From the NCBI GenBank assembly GCA_949130485.1, contig OX422183.1, positions 19,251,934 to 19,315,933 of the forward strand: a DNA stretch of 64,000 bases, read 5' to 3'. This DNA comes from Agelas oroides (lineage: Eukaryota; Porifera; Demospongiae; Agelasida; Agelasidae). The notes below the pieces were generated by a model. That model made no database searches. It was not told the origin of the DNA and saw only the letters and a program-made list of their open reading frames with translations. Of this stretch, positions 1 through 10,671 are shown in pieces (the stretch's first letter is position 1; each line of letters starts with the position of its first letter). The translations under genes and the position numbers were made by a program.

Positions 1-93
1 ACTATCTTTGCTGTTCATATCAACTCCATTGTCAACGAGGAGATTCACTATTTTTGCATGGCCTTGTCTAGCTGCAATGCGCAGGGAAGTCGG
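1..93 (-). CDS. Ankyrin-repeat exon, cut by the window edge
   Basis: The minus strand reads as one ankyrin repeat, with the TSLRIAARQGHAKIVNLLV core that forms the helix-turn-helix of the fold. A CAG acceptor lies at 94-96. By comparison with its 99-bp neighbours the exon should extend 6 bases past the left edge of the window, so its donor is not visible. The TPLH signature is weakened to TSLR. It is the most 3' visible exon of the minus-strand ankyrin series, and the series probably continues outside. Ankyrin repeats are protein-binding scaffolds; no partner can be inferred from sequence. Confidence 0.8.
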
Positions 94-292
94 CTGATGG
101 AGGAAAGCACAACAGTTGTAAAGTTAGCTCAGAATTAAAGTGCATCTAAGTGTATGAAGTGATTTTTTTTACCAGTATTTCTGATGCTAAGTTTTTGGAG
201 TGGTACATGACAATTTGAATGTGCTTATGTATCTCAAACTCCAACCAGCAGTGCTGATCCACCCTCAGTAATTTAGCATCATATATACTTAC

Positions 293-391
293 ACCATCAT
301 CATTCTTGTTGTTGTCTTTAGCTCTTTTCTTAAGAAGGCACTTCACTATGTCCTCATGACCTCTTTCAACTGCCAGACGCAGGGGAGTGCA
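293..391 (-). CDS. Ankyrin-repeat exon, 99 bp
   Basis: This is one complete 33-residue repeat (CTPLRLAVERGHEDIVKCLL followed by a basic finger ending NKNDDG), bounded by an acceptor AG at 392-393 and a GTAAGT donor reading down from 292. Both ends are phase 0, so the exon equals one repeat and can be gained or lost without changing frame. The GH-x-x-IV-x-x-L core of the second helix is intact. The finger is unusually rich in Lys and Asn, unlike the usual GADIN turn. It is spliced to the neighbouring phase-0 repeats of the same gene. Confidence 0.85.
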
Positions 392-697
392 CTGATGAAG
401 AGAAAATAACTTCTAAGCACAAGGTGCAAAACTGGTTACCAGTAAATAATTTTAGTGGCTTATAGGCACATTACTGCATTAGAAAATGACTTACGTACGC
501 AATATGTGGTTTAATTCACCACAGGCACTGGCTGTGGTTCGATTATCATCTTTGCTTAAAGTTAAGTTAACAGGTTAGTCTCATTCTTGGGCACCTGCGT
601 ATATACTGTTTATGTGTATATATACTATAGTGCGTGGGCGGATCAAAGGCGCCGCATGCGGTCATATATGGCATATACACCGCGCAGCGGCGACCGC

Positions 698-822
698 AGG
701 GAGTGTATTGCTGAGTCAGGGGTGTATATTTCAACTGCAGGGGAGTATATTGCTGAGTCAGGGGTGTATATTTTCAACCGCAAGGGAGTATATTGCTGAG
801 TCAGGGGTGCAAATTATTCACA
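698..822 (+). repeat. Tandem repeat, about 44-bp unit, 3 copies
   Basis: Three imperfect head-to-tail copies share the core ATTGCTGAGTCAGGGGTG, starting near 698, 742 and 786. The third copy is shorter and diverged at its end. Short open frames across it are a by-product of the repeat. Confidence 0.8.
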
Positions 823-1518
823 ACTGCAGCACAGAGAAACAATTTATTTTTGGTTTTTACAATGGAATAGCCAATTCCTCCCCAGTCCTCACTATAGGAG
901 AGCCACTGCCAGCCCCCGTACTCAGTATTAGCACAACAGCCAAAGCGTCGCACAAATTTTCCAGGTTATTCGTGCAGCGATAGTGCTTACTTGGTGTGTG
1001 GAACCACGCACGGCTGGATAGATGCTACTGCTCCCCGGCACCTAGCCGGCGCTACCCTGACGAATGCAGTGGATAATTTCACTTGCCAGGCGGTTGATCC
1101 AGGGATAGCGCTAGTATCAGTTTGTATTCGACGAGTCGTTGCCACCACTGCCTGCTGAACTGTGAGCCTGGGCGTTCTACTGCCAGCTCGAACTATTTTT
1201 TCATGATCGCCAGCTTCCGAGAGCGGCTAGGTAGTAAGCTAGCTGCCCATCGGCATCATGGCCGAGCACCAACAGCATCTTGGTTTCAAGTCGACACGAG
1301 CGAAAGGCCCTTCGCCGTGGCTCAGACTCTGCCTTGACTGCAGAGATGTTTCGGGGGTCTTTTGGTGGCCTAAGCGTACTTAAACTCATCTTTTTCCAGT
1401 CAAAAAGCAGCAGTAACACACAACGACACTAGCCTTGTCGATCCAAAATTCAAAAATGCAATACCGGAAACGGAACCGCCTACGTAATCTGCCCGCGCAG
1501 TATAGTATATATTATATG

Positions 1519-1689
1519 AACCATGCTAAGGAGGTGTATATCGCGAATCATACTACCCTCGACTTCGGTCATCGGAAGTTTGCAGTTAGATATACCCCTC
1601 TCCTGCGGCTCGGGGTATATCTACTGCAAACTTCCTCTGACCTCAGTCTCGGGTAGTATATTCGCCATATACACCTCCTTACCATGGTT
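1519..1689. mobile_element. Palindromic (foldback) MITE-like element, 171 bp
   Basis: The two halves are near-complete inverted copies. The left arm begins AACCATGCTAAGGAGGTGTA and the right arm ends with its complement (TACACCTCCTTACCATGGTT), and pairing continues towards the centre around 1595-1620. No coding capacity. A structure of this size and symmetry is typical of a foldback MITE; I did not identify its target-site duplication. Confidence 0.7.
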
Positions 1690-2157
1690 TAATATTACAT
1701 ACTTATTAAAACATAACTATACATACTGCAAGTAGAACACACGACAGAAAAAAAGGTAACACAGAGTTCAAAATGTTTGCAAACCAGTTTGTGAACAGTT
1801 TCAGTTCACAAACTATGTCTGTGAACTAATAAATGCTTAGCCAGACGTACCGTTAAGTTCATGAACATTTGTCAAGTAAAATACAATTCATGAAGTTCAT
1901 GTGAATGTCAATAACTGTGCACTGCTTGCAAATTCTGAGAAAACTGACATCAAATTGCTGAGTTTGAGTACGCAAACTGCACACACTACCATGGCTTCCG
2001 ATTGCGATAGTCTGTTGTATGACCTTTCTGAACATAGTTGACAAACAGAACAATGGTTTTTGAACTTCCAGAATGTTGTCTAAAATCCAGGAAGTTTGCT
2101 TTACATACCTTTTTTCTGTCGTTTACTCTAGTTTAGTATATACATGTATATATTTAC

Positions 2158-2256
2158 CCCAAACCGATCTTTGATGTTGATATCAGCTTGCTTGTCAACA
2201 AGGCATTCCACTGTTTTCAGATGGCCACTGTCAGCTGCTACATGCAGTGGAGTCCA
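2158..2256 (-). CDS. Ankyrin-repeat exon, 99 bp
   Basis: A canonical 33-residue repeat: WTPLHVAADSGHLKTVECLV, then DKQADINIKDRFG. The acceptor AG is at 2257-2258 and the donor GTAAAT lies just below 2158. Phase 0 at both ends. The TPLHVAA motif, the GH in the inter-helix turn and the ADINIKD finger match the family consensus closely, so this repeat should be structurally sound. It belongs to the series of single-repeat exons. Confidence 0.9.
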
Positions 2257-2469
2257 CTAATAGAAACAAAAACACAGAAATTTTATGTTAAGCTAACATG
2301 ATTCAACTTAATGCTCTGTGTTTACTTAACAGAAGCATCGGCTCCCTCCTGAACAACGTCAGACTGCATACAGACCGGATATTCTCACACTGATGCATAT
2401 ATGCATCCATGTTTATAATTGGCTATAGGGTTAAACAAGCATTAATAGTGGAAACGAGGCAGAACTTAC

Positions 2470-2568
2470 CCCAGTCCCATCTGTGATGTTGATACCAGCT
2501 CCACTGTCAACAAGGTACTCCACTATGTCTGTTTGACCCTCTTCAGCTGCGACATACTGAGGCATTCC
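2470..2568 (-). CDS. Ankyrin-repeat exon, 99 bp
   Basis: A 33-residue repeat (GMPQYVAAEEGQTDIVEYLV, then DSGAGINITDGTG) with a GTAAGT donor immediately below 2470 and an AG acceptor at 2569-2570, phase 0-0. The first helix is atypical: TPLH is replaced by MPQY, and the Gly-His turn is Gly-Gln. The second helix (IVEYLV) and the finger are normal. The reading frame is open and splice sites are intact, so it is probably a divergent functional repeat and not a relic. Confidence 0.85.
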
Positions 2569-2994
2569 CTGATAAAGAGAATGAACATCAACAATGCAGT
2601 AATTGCAAAAGCTTAAATAACTACTGTCAATATTGAATTGCATGTAAGTCTGTATTTGTATTGTCTAAGAATACAAGCTTTCATGCAATTTCTCTTGGAA
2701 AAAATATATATAGCATGGACCTCTGTATGACATATTACATCATGGACCACTATATCAACAGTTAGTCTTCAAACAGCTGCGATCTCAGCAAGTGGCAGAA
2801 TGCATTTTTGCCAGGATGTGGGCATATTCTCAGTAAAATATGCCCAACCCCCTGAATGAAAAGACACTTGCCACTTAAGAAAGTTGCACACACCTACATA
2901 TAGAAGAACTAGGAGTTAAAGTGAGGAGGGTTTTATACTTGGAAGAGACATACATACTAGTGGCTATCTATGGTGATCTATGTTATGTAGTTAC

Positions 2995-3093
2995 CCTATC
3001 CATATCTTTTGCACTGATATCAGCTCCTTGATCCAAGAGGTATTTTACCACATCCTTATGGCCTTGTCCAGCTGCCACATGCAGAGGAGTCCT
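2995..3093 (-). CDS. Ankyrin-repeat exon, 99 bp
   Basis: A consensus-like repeat, RTPLHVAAGQGHKDVVKYLL then DQGADISAKDMDR. Donor GTAACT just below 2995, acceptor CAG above 3093, phase 0-0. All hallmark positions (TPLH, AA, GH, VVKYLL, GADI) are present. Confidence 0.9.
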
Positions 3094-3979
3094 CTGATAG
3101 AAAGACAATTAGCAAAATACAGCAGTAAAAGATTAGTCAAAGTGATTCAGAAATGCTAGGATACATGTAGGTGACTACATAAACAGTGAATGTATACATA
3201 CAGGGAATATTCTTAGTATGTATCTGCTAACAAGTGTTCAAATCAGCATGGTTAAACACTCCAGATTAAACATCCTTGGAAACACAAATATGTCCTGAGT
3301 AGCAAGCATACTCATTTCAGAAGAAAAATAGTACATCTTCAAGTGTCAATTAAAGCACTCTTTTTAATGCAGAAGTACTTGATAGCGCCAAAAGGGCCTC
3401 TTGTTCATTAAGCCTCGCACACAGCTTGCAATATTTATTGCAACAGCCATACAGTTTAGACTGTACTTAACTTCAAGGCAGTACAGTACACTAAATGAAG
3501 TCATTGGCTCACAATTTGAATTAGGACACACAAACACTTTGTGCTTCCTAGTGATGCAGAAAAACACTACATTATTTGAAGTTTGCCAATTGCCATGTAC
3601 TTAGAAGGGCTACAGTATGCTACTTGTTCGATTGAGTTCATACTATCTAATTGTGTCAGCAACAATAGAAATTAATGTACCTTTGCTGAACTGTCAGCTA
3701 ACTTGGAGTATAGCACGTACTGGTTATTTCAGGTTCATAGCTTGTAGCTTATTCGGACTTTGTTGGCAACTCTTCTGACTACTTCCTGAATAAAGCAGGT
3801 TTGTTTTCAACAAAGCTAAGCCTAACTATCAATGTCTGAACTCAGCTCGTTTACAACATATAGAGGAATGAATCAACATGACAAAAAATTTTTTTTTGTT
3901 AGTTTCTCTTGTAACCATGTTATAAGGGTTAAAGGGTTAAAGGGTATCTGTCCTCAGTAGTGCAGTCCGAAACACTTAC
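3094..3979. other. Intron; nothing recognised
   Basis: An 886-bp AT-rich intron between two ankyrin exons. No open frame with domain similarity and no clear inverted repeat was seen. Confidence 0.5.
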
Positions 3980-4078
3980 TCCTAACTGATCTTTCATGCT
4001 GACATTAGCCCCCTCCTCAACAAGGTATTCCACTACATTTAAATGGCCTCCTTCAGCCGCCATGTGCAGTGGAGTCCT
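3980..4078 (-). CDS. Ankyrin-repeat exon, 99 bp
   Basis: RTPLHMAAEGGHLNVVEYLV then EEGANVSMKDQLG, one full repeat. Donor GTAAGT just below 3980, acceptor CAG above 4078, phase 0-0. Its 5' half (on the coding strand) is nearly identical to the next two exons, whereas its 3' half differs. This shows that the tandem duplication around it has a breakpoint inside the exon, near 4021. Confidence 0.9.
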
Positions 4079-4804
4079 CTGATGGAGACAAAGAAACAAA
4101 GAAACAAAAATATATCATCACTAAAAAATACAGCAGCAGAAAGATTAGCCAAAGGATTCAGAAAATCAACAGCTGATAATATACAAGGTCTTTTTTGGAT
4201 ATCTGTCAACAAAGACTAACCAACTCAGTACAGTAAAACCAAAAAATATGTCCTGAATAGCTAGATGAATGAGTTAATAGGTACACTTAGTCAATGTCAA
4301 GGCACCAATGTAATACAGAAGTGTCCTCTATGAGTGGGTATCTGCTTAGTAGTACAGTCTCTTATACTTACCTTGGATAGATTTTTCACGTTCTTATTAG
4401 CCCCCTTCCTTACAAGGTATTCCACTACGTTTAAATGGCCTCCTTCAGCCGCCATGTGCAGTGGAGTCCTCTGATGGAGACAAAGAAACAAAGAAACAAA
4501 AATATATCATCACTAAAAAATACAGCAGCAGAAAGATTAGCCAAAGGATTCAGAAAATCAACAGTTGATTATATACAAGGTCTTTTTTGGATATCTGTCA
4601 ACAAAGACTAACCAACTCAGTACAGTAAAACCAAAAAATATGTCCTGAATAGCTAGATGAATGAGTTAATAGGTACACTTAGTCAATGTCAAGGCACCAA
4701 TGTAATACAGAAGCGTCCTCTATGAGTGGGTATCTGCTTAGTAGTACAGTCTCTTATACTTACCTTGGATAGATTTTCCACGTTCTTATTAGCCCCCTTC
4801 CCTA
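4021..4804. repeat. Recent 392-bp tandem duplication creating ankyrin exons
   Basis: Unit 1 is about 4021-4412 and unit 2 about 4413-4804. The introns inside them (4079-4371 and 4471-4763, both 293 bp) differ at only a few positions by eye, for example CAGCTGATAA versus CAGTTGATTA. The unit boundaries fall inside ankyrin exons, so the duplication recombined exon to exon, kept the 33-codon length and added one repeat to the protein. Confidence 0.85.
4372..4470 (-). CDS. Ankyrin-repeat exon, 99 bp (duplicated copy)
   Basis: RTPLHMAAEGGHLNVVEYLV then RKGANKNVKNLSK. Donor GTAAGT just below 4372, acceptor CAG above 4470, phase 0-0. The finger end (NKNVKNLSK) lacks the usual GADIN-x-x-D pattern. 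It is almost identical to the following exon at 4764-4862, with which it arose by the 392-bp tandem duplication. Confidence 0.9.
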
Positions 4805-4862
4805 CAAGGTATTCCACTATGTTTAAATGGCCTCCTTCAGCCGCCATGTGCAGGAGGGTCAT
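4764..4862 (-). CDS. Ankyrin-repeat exon, 99 bp (duplicated copy)
   Basis: MTLLHMAAEGGHLNIVEYLV then GKGANKNVENLSK, phase 0-0 with a GTAAGT donor and a CAG acceptor. TPLH has become TLLH. It shares its 3' half with the exon at 4372-4470. It differs at the acceptor side, where the duplicated unit ends. Confidence 0.9.
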
Positions 4863-6012
4863 CTGACAGAAAGAAATAAACAAACACTCTGTAGTTGATG
4901 TAAGGGAAAACCGATACTATTCAGAAGCTGACTGACTTCCAGCCAGAGCCTACACTGTCCTAGAAAGTACATACACATTGCTGTGACTAGATCAAAGACA
5001 TTATGGATGTTAGCTCCAGAGCTTGAAGTTATATCCATCATTAAATTTGTGCTTGCAAAAATGATGGATATAAAGCAGGTGCCCTGGAGTGAGGCTACAT
5101 ATTATCTCAAATCAGCAGTACTAATTTGCCCTTAGTAGTACAGTGGGACCTCAAATGTGGAAATATTTTGTTCAGATAAGTAAAATACTGTTTTTGGAAA
5201 GATGATATCAACAGTTTATTACAGTAAGAGTGTGCAACTCCGATGATGTAGGCAACAGCAGTGAATGTGCCAAGCTGTAAAAACATAGTGTTCACATAGC
5301 TGATATGTACACTAGCACCTAGAATGGTTTCATATTAAGTACCTGCTAAGCATATTTCACTGCTGATTGCCTAAGTTATCCTATCCAGATGGCAAGTATA
5401 GAAATCATATGGGAGTTGCACACTCTTACTGTAATTAATGAATGCTAGTTTCATACAGCCTCATTGCCATGCCCTTTCTACGCACTAGAGATGGCCTAGA
5501 AGTATTTCTAACTCCAACTCAGTTGTTGGTAAGGTAAGAATCTGAGCAGGAGGGGTTAGAATGACACAATACCAATCAGAGTGAGTAGCCTACATGTAGA
5601 AGCAGCATCTCCACAAATTTGATACAAGAATGTTCAGCTAGTGGCATAGCATCGCTAGCCAGGTTTACAAGTAAACAAGAAACTAGCTATTGTAGAGCAG
5701 CTGCTTTCACAACAAATAACATGGTAAGCAATTGGGAGGGTATATGTAAGATTGTGCTCCAAACCAGTTGGTCGCCACATATTCTGGACTAAGCAGGAAG
5801 GTTGGGAGGGTTACAGCAAGCTTTCTTCATATACGATACTTAGTGCACGGTCAACAAACTTGTTTTTATTTACACTTTAAATTTGCAGTCAGTTGTAATG
5901 GCTAGGATGTGAACACTGATAACTATGATTTCATTTTCTAGATTCAGTTTCTTGATAATTGAGGATCCAGATAATCTAGGTCCTGATAACCCAGGACTCA
6001 CTGTATAGTTAC
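4863..6012. other. Intron; nothing recognised
   Basis: A 1.15-kb intron of the ankyrin series. A short sequence resembling GAGTTGCACACTCTTACTG occurs at about 5411 and, inverted, near 5224 (CAGTAAGAGTGTGCAACTC), a possible small inverted-repeat element of roughly 200 bp. No coding exon was found. Confidence 0.45.
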
Positions 6013-6108
6013 CCCATGATTGTCTTTGATGGTGGTGATATCATCAACTTTGCTGGCAAATGATTTCACTGTACCAATATCACTTCGTCTAGCTGCCACG
6101 TAAAGAAC
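6013..6108 (-). CDS. Divergent ankyrin-repeat exon, 96 bp
   Basis: The exon encodes 32 residues, VLYVAARRSDIGTVKSFASK then VDDITTIKDNHG. Acceptor AG at 6109-6110, donor GTAACT just below 6013, phase 0-0. It is one residue short, TPLH is VLYV and the Gly-His turn is Ser-Asp, so it probably forms an N-terminal capping repeat or a degenerate one. It is the most upstream ankyrin exon that I can place with confidence. Confidence 0.75.
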
Positions 6109-6637
6109 CTATTAGTAATGTAAAGGAACCAACATTACATAAACAAATAGTTTCTATTGATCTGGGCAGTTTAGGTTACAGACCGATATAGTGAGGTAAT
6201 ACTAATATTTAGGATACTGGGTTAGATCCAATATTAGATGAAGGCTGTGAATGCATTGAAGACATTGAGTGTGCTACCAGAAGCATTTTTGTTTTCTATG
6301 CTAACCTTCCTGGAAGGATTTTTGAAACTGCATCCTATCTAACTCAAAAAAAAAGCAAACTCAGAAATGATTGTGACTGCACAAAGTATGAATATAGGGC
6401 TCTTGATGAGGCCACCTGACTCCAACATATTGATGTGATTTGTCTTCTCATTACGTAAGTATTTATGTATAAATATTAGAACCATGAGTCTTTTAACTTA
6501 TCGGCTATGTGGTGTAAAACAGCAGTCTGAACTTTATTATGGATAAAGTCTGGCTCAACTCTTGAGGTATTGTTGAAGTATAATTCACCAACAGTTAAGG
6601 TATATGTATTACATATGCTGGCCAACTAACACTATAC

Positions 6638-6723
6638 TTGGGCCCAGCTAATTGTACTGCAGTGTTGATTTGACCGACTCCATGTCTCATTTCCTCCTCC
6701 CTGGCTGCCTCAGCATTTGTTCC
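6638..6723 (-). CDS. Possible short exon upstream of the ankyrin series
   Basis: Between a CCCCCAG acceptor and a GTATAG donor there is an open phase-0 frame, GTNAEAAREEEMRHGVGQIN onward. It is acidic, then polar. It has no recognised domain and exits in phase 2, which does not fit the phase-0 ankyrin exon that follows. It may be a linker exon with a misplaced donor, or chance. Confidence 0.2.
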
Positions 6724-7564
6724 CTGGGGGTGATGAAATTGAAAACACTGAGGTATCATAAACTGTACACCCTAAGAAAGAAAGAGGATACCCAATGATT
6801 GAAAGAAAGTATTTACACAGAAAAGTACACATATCAGAGAAAGTAATGGAGACCCAATCTGAAAGTACACTGCATACTGGTTACAGTGCAAAGTGTAGCT
6901 ACCCTGTAAACGAAAGTCTAGTGCAAAAGTGTAGCTACCCTGTGAATGAAGGTCTAGCTTGTTCATCAACAAGTTTGGGAAAGTGATGCTAGTGGTGGAG
7001 AGAGAAAAATACCCAAGAATTTGAATCCACTATCTTGAGCTCCAGAACAGATACTATCGTTCACTTACATAACTGTTAGGTCATAAGTATATGGGAGATA
7101 TAATGAATCATAATGAATTTGTGCCATCTTTCCATGCTTGGTGAATGAGAGTTTCATTCCCATGGTAAGTAGGTAAAACTATGACACACACCAACACACA
7201 TGCACTTGAGCTGTTCTGATGCACCAAACAAGTTCAAAGTGAAAACACAGAAAGTTTGAGTTAGTAAGTAGACTCATAACCTGAGCTGCAAGTGTTGTTA
7301 AGCACAAAGTCAGCAGCTAACAAAGTCTACTAATGGTGTGGTCACTGCCAGTCTTGGTAAAGCTGAGCTGTGAGGAGTTTTCAGTGGGGGATCTATAGCA
7401 GTCAAACATCACATGCAGGGTGGTCATAAGCTGACTTAATTGATAGGCCAACCTGCAAGGCTGGCTGCAGCAAGTAGTTAGGTGTCAGAGTGGCTTTCGA
7501 AAGAGCCTGGCATACGTAAGTAGTTCAGTGGCAGCAGTCAACACATGCATTAGCTGATTTTTCG

Positions 7565-8783
7565 GACTGGCCCATTCGAAAAATTGGAGAAAAGGGCCAG
7601 GTATCTACTGTTTGCGCATGCGCTTAATTTTGCCACATTCCGGGAATTCCGGATAATACTGTGTTATCTCTGTGTGCTGTGACATCAGGTATGTGTATAT
7701 TGCCGTATAATAAATCATTCACTATTGACAATGGCTATTTGTGTGTAAGACCTGGATTCTTCCATTTTGTACGCCTTCCTGCAACTTTGAAGTGAGGTGA
7801 CGGCACTCAAACTCAAAAAGAGAGTATCTATGAAGCATTTGCTGAAAAATCTGCCTGCTTATGAGTTATTGGGGCGAGCCTGAGCAGGCCCCACACTAGC
7901 GTGACTGCATTGCACATGAGTGTGTGTATGCTTGTTGGTTTGCCGGTTTGGACCGACCACTTACCATAAATTTCAAATAAGTGCATTCAAATATCTCACG
8001 AAACATGTGAAGTCCAGTGGAAGGCTACTGTCAGAGTGCAGCGTCGACGACCCATAGCAAAGACAACTGAAGTGGAAGCATGCACGGCAACTTAATTCTG
8101 CTTGGTACTTCTACCAGCCATCAATGGCAGTCTGCTCACAGCCAGTACAAATTTACTGATATGGATGGTGGTTGAGGTTGCTTCACTGAGGTATGGGCCA
8201 TGCATAAAAAAGCACTCATAGCTAAATGCCAGGAATTTAGCTCGTGATTTTGGTGTAAAGCTTAGTCCATGCATGTGTAGCCACATTAGCTGCCCTGGCT
8301 GGAGAAACAGCTGGCATATGTGATGCTTAGCTGTCTCTGGTGAGGACTTAGCTACTTAAGCAATGATGTATTTCCTCCCCCCGGTTATTAGGTTCACAAA
8401 TCCTGCTGTGTGCTATGACAAATCAGTAAATCAACAGTTTGCTGTTTGCTCAGGCTCGCCCCATATCATCTCACTAGTAGTTCATGTTACAAAGTTATAT
8501 CTTATGCTTGTGGTGTGATGATTGTCCAGTGTCAACAGCACAGTTCAACCAATAAGCGCTCAGGTCAGAAGGCCTGGACAAGGGGCTAGGAGAACATAGC
8601 TCATGTCCTTGGCCATAATATAAAAAGCAGATATATGTACACATCATAGTTCATAACCACATGATATAGGCCATCATTTGACACACCTATGCATAGTTTC
8701 ACGAGAGTTTTGCGCACTAAATGAGTGCATGTACCAACAGTGGATACCAGGACCCTTTTCTCCGATTTTTGGGAACGAGGCTA
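7565..8783. mobile_element. Inverted-repeat DNA element, AGCCTCGTTCCC family, with nested insert
   Basis: The left arm (TTGGAGAAAAGGGCCAGGTA near 7584) and the right arm (complementary sequence near 8740-8770, ending ACGAGGCTA) are inverted copies of about 50-60 bp. They carry the CACTGTTTGCGC motif also present in the 10.7-kb element. The interior from 7871 to 8462 is a different element with its own inverted ends. The outermost left bases are diverged, so the left boundary is approximate. Confidence 0.65.
7871..8462. mobile_element. TIR element starting GGGGCGAGCCTGAGC, nested
   Basis: Begins GGGGCGAGCCTGAGCA and ends with the exact complement TGCTCAGGCTCGCCCC, 592 bp apart. The region after the left end (CCCCACACTAGCG) also occurs at 11950 and, inverted, near 20495, defining a small family. 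No transposase frame is visible, so it is non-autonomous. Confidence 0.75.
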
Positions 8784-10119
8784 CACATGCAAGCAAACTA
8801 ATCACCACAGTGGAGTGATGTTGTTTGCCTCACTCCATCACATGCATAGTAACAAACCATGCTCTGGTTTTCATTCACTCACACATGCACACACTAGTCA
8901 TGCATCATTCATATGTGTACACACTCATACTTGAACACACACAAAATCATGCATACTCACACCATCATCTGTTAATTCACGTGAACACTTTGGAGAAGGG
9001 GAGGCTGCAGTCTGCTGGGAAAAAGATGTCGTATCATCATTGGTTAAGTGAGCACCTGGAGGGGTAGTAGACCATGAGCGAATTCATAGGCTTTGAATGA
9101 CACCAAACTATTAGTGGGGCTATTGCAGTAGTGAGGAAACCACAGGAAAAAATAATGGAAGCTAATGGTATTGACTTAATTGATTTGGGCAACTAGCTAT
9201 GTACTCTGCATCGATTTTCCAGCCTATGCATTCCATTCAGCTGCGAGTGAAAGTTTGGTAGTCCCATGATCTGGTGTTCCTGAGTCCAGACTCCGTCCTA
9301 TTATATCCTTATATACACAAATGGGGGAGGGGGGAGAATTTATGGCAACTTACTCAGTATAGGCTGCCTTCAAAAACTTATATGAAGGGATAATGCATAA
9401 GAACAGAGCCAAGTTTAGTTGATATGACAAACGTCAGGCCAGATGCCAATTTGGGTGGATATAGGTAAACAATGACCAATTATTCATTAACCACACAAAA
9501 GGTTCAAAACAATTACGTAAATTTTCTATGGTGCACCTGTCCTTGTTTGCAATCCAAGAGTGCAGCTTGTTAACTAGCATTTGGGAACCAAATGCTGCAT
9601 TTCGTATTAAAGCGAAGCAGAAGTGCTGAGCTTTTTTGTGTTCTGAGCACATACATAGAAGAGCAGGTGAGATGCTTATTTAAGTGGATTCCGTAATGGA
9701 ACTGAAACACTTGTTGGGAAGATTCCTGTAGTCCACCTATCCCAGTCCTGCATGAGTGTATACCTGGTTATTATATAATGACTCTGGAAGGTACCAGCAT
9801 GCGATGGGTCACGTGTATGGTATGCCCACCATGCAGTGGATCACGACATCCTCCTCGTGGCAGAAATAATTAGTGTGCGAGCTATAGCAAACTGTAGAGC
9901 AAGTTTTCCCCTCCCTGCCCATCCCTAACCTCTCGTACCTGGAGGATGTGTGGTGAACGAACAACCCAGCAACTGCATATCTTTACATACTAATTAGCAG
10001 TTATAATTATATTCACCATAGCCACTGGGCTGCTGTGTACTATACTTGTATACCTTCTGCTAATTGTGCACCAATGATGAATATTGCATATTACGATTTT
10101 GCCATCACATTTCACTCAG

Positions 10120-10600
10120 CAACCACTTCAGCTGCTGGCCCATTGCATCCTACTAGCTAGTCGCCAGCTGTCAAAATGTTTACCACCCAGTCACTGGCTA
10201 TCGCACCATCACGCCATCATACCAAGCAGTGGTTTGCTATCACATCATAACGCCCCACTAGTTGCTGGCCATTGCGTTTGTATCATCACCCTGCCAGTTG
10301 CTGGCTATTGCATCTGCATCATCACTTTTTCAGCTGCTGGCAATGTATCATCATGCTACCAGTTGCTGGCTACATTGCATTTGCTTCATCATCCCGCCTA
10401 CCAAGAGCCAGTTGCTGGCATTACATCATCATCCTCCCAGTTACTGGCCATCAAATATTGCCTTCCAACTGCTAGCTATGGTTACTGGCCAGTTGCTAGC
10501 ATAGTACCTACCAGTTGCTGACCATTGCATCTTTTCACCCAGTTGTTACGTAGCTATGTATATGCATCATTATACCTGTACCTTCCAGTTACTGGTCATT
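10120..10600. repeat. Degenerate CAGTTGCTGGC-type tandem repeats
   Basis: The motif CAGTTGCTGGC, followed by ATTGCAT and CATCATC runs, recurs roughly every 35-60 bases. Overlapping open frames in all three plus-strand frames come from this periodicity; they are not genes. Confidence 0.65.
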
Positions 10601-10671
10601 GCACCAACCCCACGTTACTGGCAGTAACGTCAAGTAAGCTGTTTAAGCTTGCTGGGCATCAGGCCCAGCCA

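Larger units (their letters stand above)
392..2157. other. Intron with repeats; no gene seen
   Basis: This 1.8-kb stretch separates two ankyrin exons. It holds a three-copy 44-bp tandem repeat (698-822) and a palindromic element (1519-1689). The stretch between about 620 and 1500 is more GC-rich than its surroundings and has some open frames, but none shows a recognisable domain or a splice-bounded exon. Confidence 0.6.

Noticed and set aside
612-983. 123-codon plus-strand open frame
   Set aside because: Built largely from the 44-bp tandem repeat and opposite to the gene strand; no similarity recognised.
10084-10521. 145-codon plus-strand open frame
   Set aside because: It spans degenerate CAGTTGCTGGC repeats that are open in several frames at once; no domain.
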